64,000 nucleotides of DNA from Actinoplanes philippinensis (GTDB taxonomy: Bacteria > Actinomycetota > Actinomycetes > Mycobacteriales > Micromonosporaceae): contig NZ_FONV01000003.1 in NCBI RefSeq assembly GCF_900113015.1, positions 496,001 through 560,000 of the forward strand, in the 5' to 3' direction. The position numbers and the translations under genes were made by a program. A model generated the notes under the pieces. It had not been told where the DNA came from. It worked only from the letters and a program-made list of their open reading frames with translations, and made no database searches. Positions 15,215 through 23,586 of this stretch are shown here, piece by piece; positions within the stretch are counted from its first letter, which is position 1; each line of letters opens with the position of its first letter.

Positions 15215-17506
15215 TCAGCCGCCCGAGGTGAGGCGGCGGCCGACCGCGGCGATGAGCCGGTCGAGTTCGGACCCGAACGGGTTGTCGTGCACCAGATAGG
15301 TCCAGGTGGCGCTCGGCCGGACGATCTCGGCCCGGTCCGGCTGCCAGCCGTCCTCCAGGTCGACCTCCTCGAAGGTCTCGATCGTCTTGGTCTCGACCTG
15401 GGTGAGCAGCTCCTGGAAGGCCGGGACGGCGGACCGGTGGAACTCGTCCAGCGGGTCCAGCTTGCCCAGGGCGCGCAGGTGCACGCCCTCGCGGACCTCG
15501 GACAGGTACGCCAGGTGCTCCGCCCAGAGCCGGTCCAGGTGGTAGAGCGCGATCGCCCGCGCCGACTCGGACAGCACGTCCTCGTCGGTCTCCTTGGCCT
15601 TCTCCGCCGACTTCTCCAGCAGCATGATGGCGGCGACCTCGGAGGTCAGCAGCCGCTCCCGGCGCTCGGCCAGCAGCAGGCGCTGCTGCTCGATGACCAC
15701 GCTGTAGCGCCAGGTGTTCTTGTGGATCTCGTGGTTGACGCCCTCGGCGACCCGCTGGGCGTGCTCCACCGCATACTCCACCTGGGAGTCGTGCACGACA
15801 CCGTCGATGTCCATCCGCGGGGAGGCCGGGATGATGTCGCCGGCGTGCCGCTGGACCAGGTCGTCCTCGAGGCTCACGAAGAAAACCGAGCGGCCCGGGT
15901 CGCCCTGGCGGCCGGCGCGGCCACGCAGCTGGTCGTCGACGCGGCGGCTGTCGTGCCGGCCGGAGCCGATCACGTAGAGGCCGCCGAGCTCGACCACGGC
16001 GTCGCGGTCCTTCTCGTCGCTGCCGCCGAGGCGGATGTCGACGCCACGGCCGGCCATCTGGGTGGAGACGGTGACCGCGCCCAGCGCGCCGGCCTCGGCG
16101 ATGATCGAGGCCTCCTCGGCGTCGTTCTTCGCGTTCAGCACGTTGGACGGGACGCCGGCGTCGGCGAGCTGGCGGGCCAGGCGCTCGGACGCCTTCACGT
16201 CCAGGGTGCCGATCAGCACCGGCCGGCCCGACTCGTGCGCGATCTTGATCTCCTCGACCAGGGCCTCGTCGCGCATGTCGTGCGCCGAGTAGATCCGGTC
16301 GACGTCGTCCTCACGGATGTTCGGGGTGTTCGGCGGGATGACCGCCACCTCGAGCTTGAAATACTCCCGGAGCTGCTCGCCGACGTGCACGGCGGTCGCC
16401 GTCATGCCGCAGACCGTCCGGTAGAGGGCGATGAACGCCTGCACGGTGATGGTGTCCAGCACCTCGCCCTCGGCGGTGGCGGACAGGCCTTCCTTGGCCT
16501 CCACGGCCGCCTGCAGACCGTCCGGCCAGCGGCGGCGCTGGGCGACCCGGCCGCGCATCTCGTCGATCAGCTCGACCCCGCCGTTACGGACGATGTAGTC
16601 GACGTCGCGGCGCAGCAGGGCGTGCGCGTGCAGCGCCACGTTCACCGCGGAGAGCTTCTCGACCTGGTCGTCCGCATACAGATCGATGCCGCCGAGCTGC
16701 TCCTCGACGTTCTTCAGGCCGTCCTCGGTGAAGGCCACCGAGCGGCCGTCCTCGGCCACCTCGTAGTCCTTGCCCTTGCGCAGTGTGCGCATCAGGGCGG
16801 CGGCCTCGTGCACCGGGTCGCTCTCCACCGAGGTGCTGCCGGCCAGCACCATCGGAACCCGGGCCTCGTCGATCAGGATCGAGTCGGCCTCGTCGACGAT
16901 GCACGTGGCCAGGTCGCGCTGGACCCGGTCGGCGACGTCGGTGACCAGCTGGTCGCGCAGGTAGTCGAAGCCGGCCTCGCTCACCGAGACGTAGGTGACG
17001 TCGGCCGCGTACGCCTCGCGGCGCTCCTCCGGGGTCATCAGCTCGGTCACCGAGGCGACGGTCAGGCCGAGGAGCGTGTAGATCGGCTCCATCCACTCGG
17101 CGTCGCGCTTGGCCAGGTAGTCGTTGACGGTGAGGACGTGCACCGGGCCGTTGCCGAGGCGGGTGTGCCCATACGCCGCGATGGTCGCGGTGAGTGTCTT
17201 GCCCTCACCGGTGGCCATCTCGGCGACCCGCTTGTCGAGCAGCGCCATGGCGCCGAGCAGCTGCACGTCATACGGCCGCTGGCTGATCGCGCGCCGGGCC
17301 GCCTCCCGCCCGATCGCGCAGATCTCGACGTAGTCGGCGGCCTCGCGCGCGGCGTCGGTCAGGGCCGCGTCGTCAAGCTCCTGCAGAGCCTCCTCGCGCG
17401 CCTCGATCGCGCCGAGCCGCTTCGACAACGGGCCGAGGTCCACCGTCGTGCCCGGACGCTGGAGAAACTTGCGGAACCGGCTCTTCAGCCGCTGAGACAC
17501 ACCCAT
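15215..17506 (-). CDS. secA2: Accessory Sec translocase ATPase SecA2
   Basis: 763 residues starting at MGVSQRLKSRF; the frame extends further upstream but without similarity. SecA landmarks: Walker A in MATGEGKT (~97), the second ATPase motif VDEADSILIDEAR (~202), MTATAVHVGEQL (~375) and the RGRAGRQGDPG motif. The length (SecA1 is ~900-970) and the absence of a C-terminal zinc-binding tail fit actinobacterial SecA2, which exports a small set of proteins through SecYEG. It is monocistronic, with a hairpin behind it. Confidence 0.93.
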   Translation of the reverse strand: MGVSQRLKSRFRKFLQRPGTTVDLGPLSKRLGAIEAREEALQELDDAALTDAAREAADYVEICAIGREAARRAISQRPYDVQLLGAMALLDKRVAEMATGEGKTLTATIAAYGHTRLGNGPVHVLTVNDYLAKRDAEWMEPIYTLLGLTVASVTELMTPEERREAYAADVTYVSVSEAGFDYLRDQLVTDVADRVQRDLATCIVDEADSILIDEARVPMVLAGSTSVESDPVHEAAALMRTLRKGKDYEVAEDGRSVAFTEDGLKNVEEQLGGIDLYADDQVEKLSAVNVALHAHALLRRDVDYIVRNGGVELIDEMRGRVAQRRRWPDGLQAAVEAKEGLSATAEGEVLDTITVQAFIALYRTVCGMTATAVHVGEQLREYFKLEVAVIPPNTPNIREDDVDRIYSAHDMRDEALVEEIKIAHESGRPVLIGTLDVKASERLARQLADAGVPSNVLNAKNDAEEASIIAEAGALGAVTVSTQMAGRGVDIRLGGSDEKDRDAVVELGGLYVIGSGRHDSRRVDDQLRGRAGRQGDPGRSVFFVSLEDDLVQRHAGDIIPASPRMDIDGVVHDSQVEYAVEHAQRVAEGVNHEIHKNTWRYSVVIEQQRLLLAERRERLLTSEVAAIMLLEKSAEKAKETDEDVLSESARAIALYHLDRLWAEHLAYLSEVREGVHLRALGKLDPLDEFHRSAVPAFQELLTQVETKTIETFEEVDLEDGWQPDRAEIVRPSATWTYLVHDNPFGSELDRLIAAVGRRLTSGG

Positions 17507-17677
17507 GGCGCGCAACGGTACTTCATTTTGCCCGATCTCAGGCGACAGACTCCCGGTGGACCGCCGGAAGGTTGGCGCCGGCGATCGGCCCGCCGACGTT
17601 TGCCCCGGCCGGGCGCCGGGCACCTGGTTGATCTGACGTCCGCCGGGCGTCCGCGCGGACCGCCGGAGGGAGGCGCA

Positions 17678-18418
17678 TTGCCCAGCCAGCTCGTCTGCCG
17701 GCCGGAGCGGGATCTCCCGGTGGCCGTCCTGCGGGTCAGCGGCACCCTGGACCGCCAGACCGGTGGGGCGCTCGGCGCCGCGGTGCGCCGCAGTCTGGCC
17801 GGGCAGCCGGTGAAGGTGCTGCTCGACATGACCCGATTACGCGTCGGCGACCCGGTGGCCCTGGCCGGGCTGGGCGCCGTGGTCTGCCAGGCGGAGGAGT
17901 TCCCGGCGGTCCCGATCGTGGTGTGCGGCGCCGACCCGCGGACCCGCGACGCCCTGGCCGGTGACCGGGACTGCGCCGCGCTGGAGTACGCCGACGACTG
18001 CGACAAGGCGCTCGCCTCGGCCGAGGCCGAACCGGGCGACCCCACCGTCCGGGTACGCCTGCGCCCCGTCCCGGAGGCCTGCCGTCAGGTCCGGCACCTG
18101 GTCACCCAGGCCTGCGCCGCCTGGCAGCGGTCCGAGGCCACGGCCACCGCCACACTCGTCGCCACCGAGCTGGTGGCCAACGTCGTCCGGCACGCGCACA
18201 CCACCATGGAGTTCACCGTCGGCCTGCGCGGCGGCCGGCTCACCGTGGCCGTCCGCGACGGCAGCCGTCTGATGCCCCGTGCCCTCGACCCGGCCGTCAC
18301 CGACGCGGGCGGCCGCGGGCTGCGCCTGGTCCGCGAGCTGACCGACGCGTGGGGCGTGCTCCCGGTGACCGACGGCAAGGTGGTGTGGACGCAGCTCACC
18401 ACCGGGGCGGCCGGGTGA
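17678..18418 (+). CDS. STAS-like domain fused to RsbW-type ATPase (anti-sigma kinase-like)
   Basis: 246 residues from TTG at 17678, supported by GGAGGG 7 bases upstream. Residues ~1-105 resemble a STAS domain (AVLRVSGTLDRQ..., VLLDMTRLRVGDPVALAGL), but GDP replaces the DS(S/A)G phosphoacceptor loop. Residues ~120-245 are a GHKL ATPase with N box ATELVANVVRHAHT and G box GGRGLRLVRELTDAWG, as in anti-sigma factor kinases. It therefore joins an inert antagonist-like module to a kinase-like one. The stop overlaps the CheB start (GTGA). A paralogue with the same design lies at 21303. Confidence 0.8.
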   Translation: MPSQLVCRPERDLPVAVLRVSGTLDRQTGGALGAAVRRSLAGQPVKVLLDMTRLRVGDPVALAGLGAVVCQAEEFPAVPIVVCGADPRTRDALAGDRDCAALEYADDCDKALASAEAEPGDPTVRVRLRPVPEACRQVRHLVTQACAAWQRSEATATATLVATELVANVVRHAHTTMEFTVGLRGGRLTVAVRDGSRLMPRALDPAVTDAGGRGLRLVRELTDAWGVLPVTDGKVVWTQLTTGAAG

Positions 18419-19389
18419 CCACCGAGCACCGTGACCTGGTCGCCGCCGGCGCGTCCGCCGGCGGGGTGGAGGCGCTGCGCGCGCTGGTCGCCGGGCTGCC
18501 GGCCGGCTACCCGGGCGCCGTCCTCGTGGTGCTGCACGTGCCCCGCGCCGCGCCGAGCGCGCTGCCCGCGATCCTGTCCCGCAGCGGCCCCCTCCCGGCC
18601 GCCCCGGCCCGCGACGGTGACCTCGTCCGCGGCGGCACCGTCTACGTGGCGCCCGCCGACCACCATCTGCTCCTGCTCGACGGGCACCTGCGGCTGAGCC
18701 GCGGCCCCGCCGAGAACGGGCACCGCCCCGGCATCGACCCGCTGTTCCGCTCGGTGGCCCGGGCCGCCGGCCGGCGGGCGATCGGCGTGGTGCTCTCCGG
18801 GGCCCGCGACGACGGCGCGGCCGGGCTCGCGGCGATCGCCTCCCGCGGCGGCACGACAGTGGTGCAGGACCCGGAGGACGCGCTGCACCCGTGGATGCCG
18901 CGGGCCGCGCTGGAGACGGTGGTGGCCGACCACATCGCCCCGGCCGCGGCGATCGGCCCGTTGCTGGCCGCGCTCACCGCGACCCCGCTGGCGCCGGGAC
19001 CCGACCCCGGCCCCGACCCGCTGCTGGACTCGGAGGTCGCGATGTCCGAGCTGTTCCCGATGACCAGCGACCGGATCGGGACGCCCACCGGGTTCGGATG
19101 TCCCAGCTGCGGCGGCGGCCTGTTCCAGATCGAGGGGAAGCCGCTGCCGAGGTTCCGCTGCCGGGTCGGGCACGCCTGGTCGCCGGAGAGCCTCCTCGAC
19201 GAGCAGGCCGAGGCCCTGGAGAGCGCGCTGTGGATGGCGTTGCGGGCGCTCAAGGAGAAGGCCGAGCTCAGCCGGCGGATGGCCGCGGGCGGGCGCGAGC
19301 GGTATCTGAGCGCCGCGGAGGACGCGGAGGCGGCGGCCGGCACACTCCGGGAGCTGATCGCCCGTCTCGGTGCCACGGCCGCGGGCTGA
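18415..19389 (+). CDS. cheB: CheB-type protein-glutamate methylesterase without receiver
   Basis: 324 residues from the GTG that overlaps the previous stop. The CheB catalytic fold spans ~1-195: GASAGGVEAL (Ser nucleophile), VVLHVPR (His) and VVLSGARDDGAAGL (Asp). No N-terminal receiver domain is present, so it is not regulated as classical CheB. The C-terminal half has a zinc-ribbon-like GCPSCGGG ... RCRVGH followed by helices. No chemoreceptor or CheA gene is nearby, so it likely acts in signalling together with the following CheR and the STAS-ATPase proteins. Confidence 0.88.
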   Translation: MTTEHRDLVAAGASAGGVEALRALVAGLPAGYPGAVLVVLHVPRAAPSALPAILSRSGPLPAAPARDGDLVRGGTVYVAPADHHLLLLDGHLRLSRGPAENGHRPGIDPLFRSVARAAGRRAIGVVLSGARDDGAAGLAAIASRGGTTVVQDPEDALHPWMPRAALETVVADHIAPAAAIGPLLAALTATPLAPGPDPGPDPLLDSEVAMSELFPMTSDRIGTPTGFGCPSCGGGLFQIEGKPLPRFRCRVGHAWSPESLLDEQAEALESALWMALRALKEKAELSRRMAAGGRERYLSAAEDAEAAAGTLRELIARLGATAAG

Positions 19390-19410
19390 CGTGCGGTAGC
19401 GTTCCGGTTC

Positions 19411-21249
19411 GTGCACGAGACCGACCCGCACTTCGAAGCCCTCCTGGTGTACCTCAAGGAGTCCCGGGGCTTCGACTTCACCGGCTACAAGCGGTCCAGC
19501 CTCATGCGGCGGGTCAACCGGCGGATGACCCAGGTGGACGCGGCCGGCTATCCGGAGTACCTGGACTTCCTGCAGGTCCACCCGGACGAGTTCACCGCGC
19601 TGTTCAACACCATCCTGATCAACGTGACGGCGTTCTTCCGCGACACCGACGCCTGGGAGTATCTGCGCGCCGAGGTGCTGGAACCGATGATCGAGGCCAA
19701 GCCGGCCGACTCGATGATCCGGATCTGGTCGGCCGGGTGCGCCTCCGGGCAGGAGGCGTACACACTGGCCATGGTCCTGGCGGAGATGCTCGGCATCGAG
19801 CAGTTCAAGGACCGGGTCAAGATCTACGCCACGGACGTCGACGAGGAGCAGCTCAACGAGGCCCGGCAGGCGTCGTACGGCGAACGCGAGATCCAGGACC
19901 TGGAGCCGGAGCTGGTCGAGCGCTACTTCGAGCAGCTCAACGGCCGGTACACGTTCCGCAAGGACCTGCGCCGCTCGGTCATCTTCGGCCGCAACGACCT
20001 CGTGCAGGACGCCCCGATCTCCCGGATCGACCTGCTCACCTGCCGCAACACGCTGATGTACTTCAACGCCGAGACCCAGGCCAAGATCCTCGGCCGGTTC
20101 CACTTCGCGCTCGCCGAGACCGGCGTGCTGTTCCTCGGCAAGGCCGAGATGCTGCTCAGCCACAGCAGCCTGTTCACCCCGATCGACCTGAAACGGCGCG
20201 TCTTCCGCCGGGTGCCGCGGCTCTACGCCCCGCCCGGGGTGGTCTTCGCCGATCCGCCGCCGACCGGGACGGGCGGCGTCACCGGCCTCGACGAGCTGCG
20301 CAACGAGGCGTTCGCGGCGAGCCCGCTGGCCCAGCTGGTGCTCACCTCCGACGGCCTGGTCGCGTGCTCGAACCGGCAGCTGGAGAAGCTGTTCGGGGTC
20401 TCCTCGCGGGACATCGGCCGGCCCTTCCGCGACCTGGACCTCTCCTACCGGCCGGTCGAGCTGCGCCGCTACATCGAGCAGACCCAGCTGGAGCGCCGCA
20501 CCCTGCGGGTCACCGACGTCGAGTACCACCGCGGCACCGACGTCGTCCATCTGATGGTGCAGATCAGCCCGCTCAGCGGCGCCGACGGCAGCCTCCTCGG
20601 CGTCAACCTGATCTTCCACGACGTGACCGCGTCCCGGCGCCTGCAGGACGACCTGGAGCACGCCAATCAGCAGCTCGAGGCGGCGTACGAGGAGTTGCAG
20701 TCCACCAACGAGGAGCTGGAGACCACCAACGAGGAGCTCCAGTCGACGGTCGAGGAGCTGGAGACCACCAACGAGGAGCTCCAGTCGACGAACGAGGAGC
20801 TGGAGACGATGAACGAGGAGCTCCAGTCCACCAACGACGAGCTGCAGAGCATCAACGACCAGCTGCGGGTCAGCACGAGCCGGCTCGACGAGGCCAACGC
20901 CTTCCTCGAGACGGTCCTGACCAGCCTGCAGGCCGGCGTCGCCGTGGTCGACCCGGACCTGCGGATCCGGATGTGGAACAGGCACGCCGAGGACCTGTGG
21001 GGCCTGCGCTCCGGCGAGGTCATCGGCCAGCATTTCCTCAACCTCGACATCGGGCTGCCCATCGACCGGATCCGGCCGCTGGTACGCGGCGCGCTGGACG
21101 CCGGCGGCCGGTCCGGGGAGATCCGGCTCGACGCGGTCAACCGGCGCGGGCGGGCCATCACCGTCCGGGTGGCGTGCACGCCGCTGCGCAGCCGCGACGG
21201 TGGCCCGGGAGGGGGCGACGGGGCCATCATCGTGATGGAGACGGCCTGA
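19411..21249 (+). CDS. cheR: CheR methyltransferase with coiled coil and PAS domain
   Basis: 612 residues from GTG at 19411. Residues ~1-275: CheR N-domain and SAM-dependent methyltransferase with NVTAFFRD and SAGCASGQEAY. A first PAS-like region (~300-410) precedes a striking heptad coiled coil made of alternating EELQSTNEE / ELETTNEE units (~425-490). A PAS domain (~490-600) ends the protein. CheB/CheR-PAS pairs outside chemotaxis operons are known from other bacteria as sensory regulators; targets here are not known. A 21-bp gap follows cheB, so they are cotranscribed. Confidence 0.9.
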   Translation: MHETDPHFEALLVYLKESRGFDFTGYKRSSLMRRVNRRMTQVDAAGYPEYLDFLQVHPDEFTALFNTILINVTAFFRDTDAWEYLRAEVLEPMIEAKPADSMIRIWSAGCASGQEAYTLAMVLAEMLGIEQFKDRVKIYATDVDEEQLNEARQASYGEREIQDLEPELVERYFEQLNGRYTFRKDLRRSVIFGRNDLVQDAPISRIDLLTCRNTLMYFNAETQAKILGRFHFALAETGVLFLGKAEMLLSHSSLFTPIDLKRRVFRRVPRLYAPPGVVFADPPPTGTGGVTGLDELRNEAFAASPLAQLVLTSDGLVACSNRQLEKLFGVSSRDIGRPFRDLDLSYRPVELRRYIEQTQLERRTLRVTDVEYHRGTDVVHLMVQISPLSGADGSLLGVNLIFHDVTASRRLQDDLEHANQQLEAAYEELQSTNEELETTNEELQSTVEELETTNEELQSTNEELETMNEELQSTNDELQSINDQLRVSTSRLDEANAFLETVLTSLQAGVAVVDPDLRIRMWNRHAEDLWGLRSGEVIGQHFLNLDIGLPIDRIRPLVRGALDAGGRSGEIRLDAVNRRGRAITVRVACTPLRSRDGGPGGGDGAIIVMETA

Positions 21250-21302
21250 CGTTTACCACACCCCCGGCGGGGAAACCGCCTGTCCTGTCGAGAGGCGGTG
21301 CC

Positions 21303-22031
21303 ATGGCGGTCCGGTGCGAGGTGAGCGGCGACGGCGGCAACCTGCTGGCGACGCTCTCCGGTGACCTGGTGCTGGCCGACAGCGCCGACCTCCGCGAGCA
21401 GCTGCTGAAATGCCTGGCGGAACAACCGGACGCGCTGCTCGTCGATCTGTCCGCGCTGCGGGTCGCCCAGCCGCTCGCGCTGTCGATCTTCCGGGTGGTG
21501 CTCCGGCAGGCCGCCCGCTGGCCCGGCACTCCGATCCTGTTCTGCGCGTCCGGCCGCGATACCCGGAAGCTGCTGACCACGGCCGCCAACCACACCCTGC
21601 CGCTCTACGCCAGCGTCGCAGCGGCGCTGGCCCACCTGCACGACGAGCGCCGGACGATGCCGTCGATCAGCGAGGAGCTGCTGCCCGTCGCCGGCTCCAC
21701 CCGCCACGGCCGGGACATCGCCACCGAGGCCTGCATCCGCTGGGACCTTCCCGACCTCGTCGCGCCGGCCAGCCTCATCGTCACCGAGCTCGTCGCCAAC
21801 GTCGTCGACCACGCGCACACGATGATGACGCTGCGTCTGTCGCTGCGACAGCGCTACCTCAACATCGCCGTGCGTGACGGCTCGTCGCACCCGCCCGTCC
21901 CGGCGCTCGGCGTGACACCCCAAGCCGCCAACGGGCGCGGGCTGCTGCTGGTCAACGAGCTGGCGTACCACTGGGGCCATCTGCCGTCGACCGGCGGCAA
22001 GGTGGTCTGGGCGGCGCTGCGCCGCCCTTGA
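21303..22031 (+). CDS. Second STAS-like / RsbW-type ATPase fusion
   Basis: 242 residues from ATG at 21303. STAS-like ~1-105 (LLATLSGDLVLADSADL, VDLSALRVAQPLALSIF) again without a phosphorylatable Ser in the loop, then a GHKL ATPase (~120-240) with N box TELVANVVDHAHT and G box NGRGLLLVNELAYHWG. It has the same design as the protein at 17678 and is probably a duplicate. It lies at the end of the CheB/CheR block and faces the sigma-STAS gene 26 bp away, which makes that sigma factor its most likely partner (inference). Confidence 0.8.
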   Translation: MAVRCEVSGDGGNLLATLSGDLVLADSADLREQLLKCLAEQPDALLVDLSALRVAQPLALSIFRVVLRQAARWPGTPILFCASGRDTRKLLTTAANHTLPLYASVAAALAHLHDERRTMPSISEELLPVAGSTRHGRDIATEACIRWDLPDLVAPASLIVTELVANVVDHAHTMMTLRLSLRQRYLNIAVRDGSSHPPVPALGVTPQAANGRGLLLVNELAYHWGHLPSTGGKVVWAALRRP

Positions 22032-22057
22032 GCGGCGCGGTCCGTCACCGTCCGCGA

Positions 22058-23194
22058 TCAGGCCCGGCGCAACACTCCGGCAAGGCCCGACACTGCCAAG
22101 ATCCTTGCGACGTACGGCTGAGCGCCCGCCACACCGAACTCGACACCCGCCCCGGCGGCTGCCTGAACGGCGTCCAGCAGCACCGCCACGCCCGCCGCGT
22201 CCACCAGCGGGACCGCCGCCAGGTCGACCAGCACCGCCGGCACGCCCTTGCCGTTTATCGCGTGCCGCAGCCCGATCCGCAGCCGGTCCGCGGTGTCCCG
22301 GTCGACCTCGCCACGCACCCGCACCACCAGCACGTCGCCGTCGCGGGCCACCGCCACCTGCATGCCCGACCGGCCGCCCCGCGGCTCGCCCTCCCAGTGC
22401 GGCGGATCGTCACTGAGCATCGCCTGACGCAGCCAGGTCAACGCCCGGCTCAGCAGCCGCGACACGTGCATCTGCGAGATGCCCAGCTCGTCGGCGATCT
22501 CCGCCTGCGTCCGGTTGCCGTAGAACCGCATCGCCAGCATCCGGCGCTCCCGGGCCGGCATGCGCAGCAGCAGCTCGGTGACGGTCAGCTTGTCGGTCAC
22601 CGACTCCAGATCGGCGTCCACCCCGCCCAGCAGGTCACCGAACTCCATCGCCCCGTCCTCGGCGACCGGAGCGTTCAGCGAGGCCGGCGAGTAACCCGCG
22701 GCCGACTCCACCGCCTCCAGCACCGCCGCCTCCGGCACACCCAGACGGTCCGCCAGCTCCCCGGTCGTCGGGGTCCGCGCGAGAATGCTGGTCAGCAGCA
22801 TCGAGGCGTGCCCGACCTCCAGGCTCAGATCCTGCACCCGGCGCGGCACGTGCACCCCCCAGGTCCGGTCCCGGAAGTGGCGCTTCAACTCGCCCGAGAT
22901 GGTGATCACCGCATACGCCGTGAACGAGCCGCGCTCCGGATCGTACCGATCGATGGCTTTGACCAGCCCCAGCCGGGCGACCTGCTCGAGATCCTCCAGA
23001 TACTCGCCGCGACCCCGATAACGACGGGCGAGCCGCCCCGCGAACGGCAGGCAGTACCGGATCAGCTCCTCCCGGGACACCTCCGCCTCCGCGGGCGTGG
23101 CGCCCTCCCGACCATCCGCATAGGCTAGCGCGGCCGCGTCGAGATCCTCCAGCATGCTTTCGGCCGGTTCCCCGACCTGACGTCGCGAGGGCAT
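22058..23194 (-). CDS. SigB/SigF-family sigma factor fused to a C-terminal STAS domain
   Basis: 378 residues from ATG at 23194 (GGAAGGGG upstream). Sigma region 2 (~45-115; DLEQVARLGLVKAIDRYDPERGSF), region 3 (~120-200) and region 4 with helix-turn-helix TQAEIADELGISQMHVSRLL (~240) are typical of the SigF group. A linker leads to a complete STAS domain (~285-378): DVLVVRVRGEVDRDTADRL and LVDLAAVPLVDAAGVAVL. The usual phosphoacceptor Ser of DSxG is Ala (DAAG, ~332-335). A sigma factor carrying its own antagonist-type domain is unusual. A SigB-type promoter upstream suggests autoregulation. Confidence 0.88.
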   Translation of the reverse strand: MPSRRQVGEPAESMLEDLDAAALAYADGREGATPAEAEVSREELIRYCLPFAGRLARRYRGRGEYLEDLEQVARLGLVKAIDRYDPERGSFTAYAVITISGELKRHFRDRTWGVHVPRRVQDLSLEVGHASMLLTSILARTPTTGELADRLGVPEAAVLEAVESAAGYSPASLNAPVAEDGAMEFGDLLGGVDADLESVTDKLTVTELLLRMPARERRMLAMRFYGNRTQAEIADELGISQMHVSRLLSRALTWLRQAMLSDDPPHWEGEPRGGRSGMQVAVARDGDVLVVRVRGEVDRDTADRLRIGLRHAINGKGVPAVLVDLAAVPLVDAAGVAVLLDAVQAAAGAGVEFGVAGAQPYVARILAVSGLAGVLRRA

Positions 23195-23274
23195 GTCACC
23201 CCTTCCGGAAGTGATCCGGGGCGGTCCCGGCCTTCCCGGCACCCGCCCCGCCATCGGAAGCTACTGCCCGTTCC

Positions 23275-23299
23275 GTACCCATCCCAAACCCATCCACCC
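23275..23299 (-). promoter_or_regulatory. Possible SigB-type promoter of the sigma-STAS gene
   Basis: Minus strand GGGT (23299-23296), 15-base spacer, GGGTAC (23280-23275): fits GNNT-N14-16-GGGTAC. It would give a leader of ~75 bases. Apart from this, the gap 23195-23586 shows nothing recognisable. Confidence 0.35.
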
Positions 23300-23586
23300 G
23301 AACCGGTCACCTCTCGCTCCCGCCACCCGGCGCCGCGCCCGCCCCTCGGCAGCCCCGGCGAGCAGCCTTGACTGGAGCGGCACCGTCGAGGGTCTCCCGC
23401 AACCGGCCGTCGCACGCGGAGGACACGGGCGACGTCAGCCCAAAGCGCGACACGGTACGCCCGTCGCGGGCCTCGCCTTCGCGGTCGCCGTCACCCGGCA
23501 CGCCCGTTCCGGAACCTTCCGCAAAGCGCGGCATTCCGGGCCACGCCGCTTCGGTGGTCCGCCGTCCGGGCGGAGTGGTGCGCTCC

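Noticed and set aside
15128..17677. Plus-strand frame in front of the first STAS-ATPase gene
   Set aside because: It is the antisense of secA2; the real gene starts at TTG 17678 behind GGAGGG.
18085..21033. Long minus-strand open frame opposite the CheB/CheR genes
   Set aside because: Its translation is Gln/Val/Arg/His-rich with no domain, the usual shadow of high-GC coding DNA; the plus strand carries clear motifs throughout.
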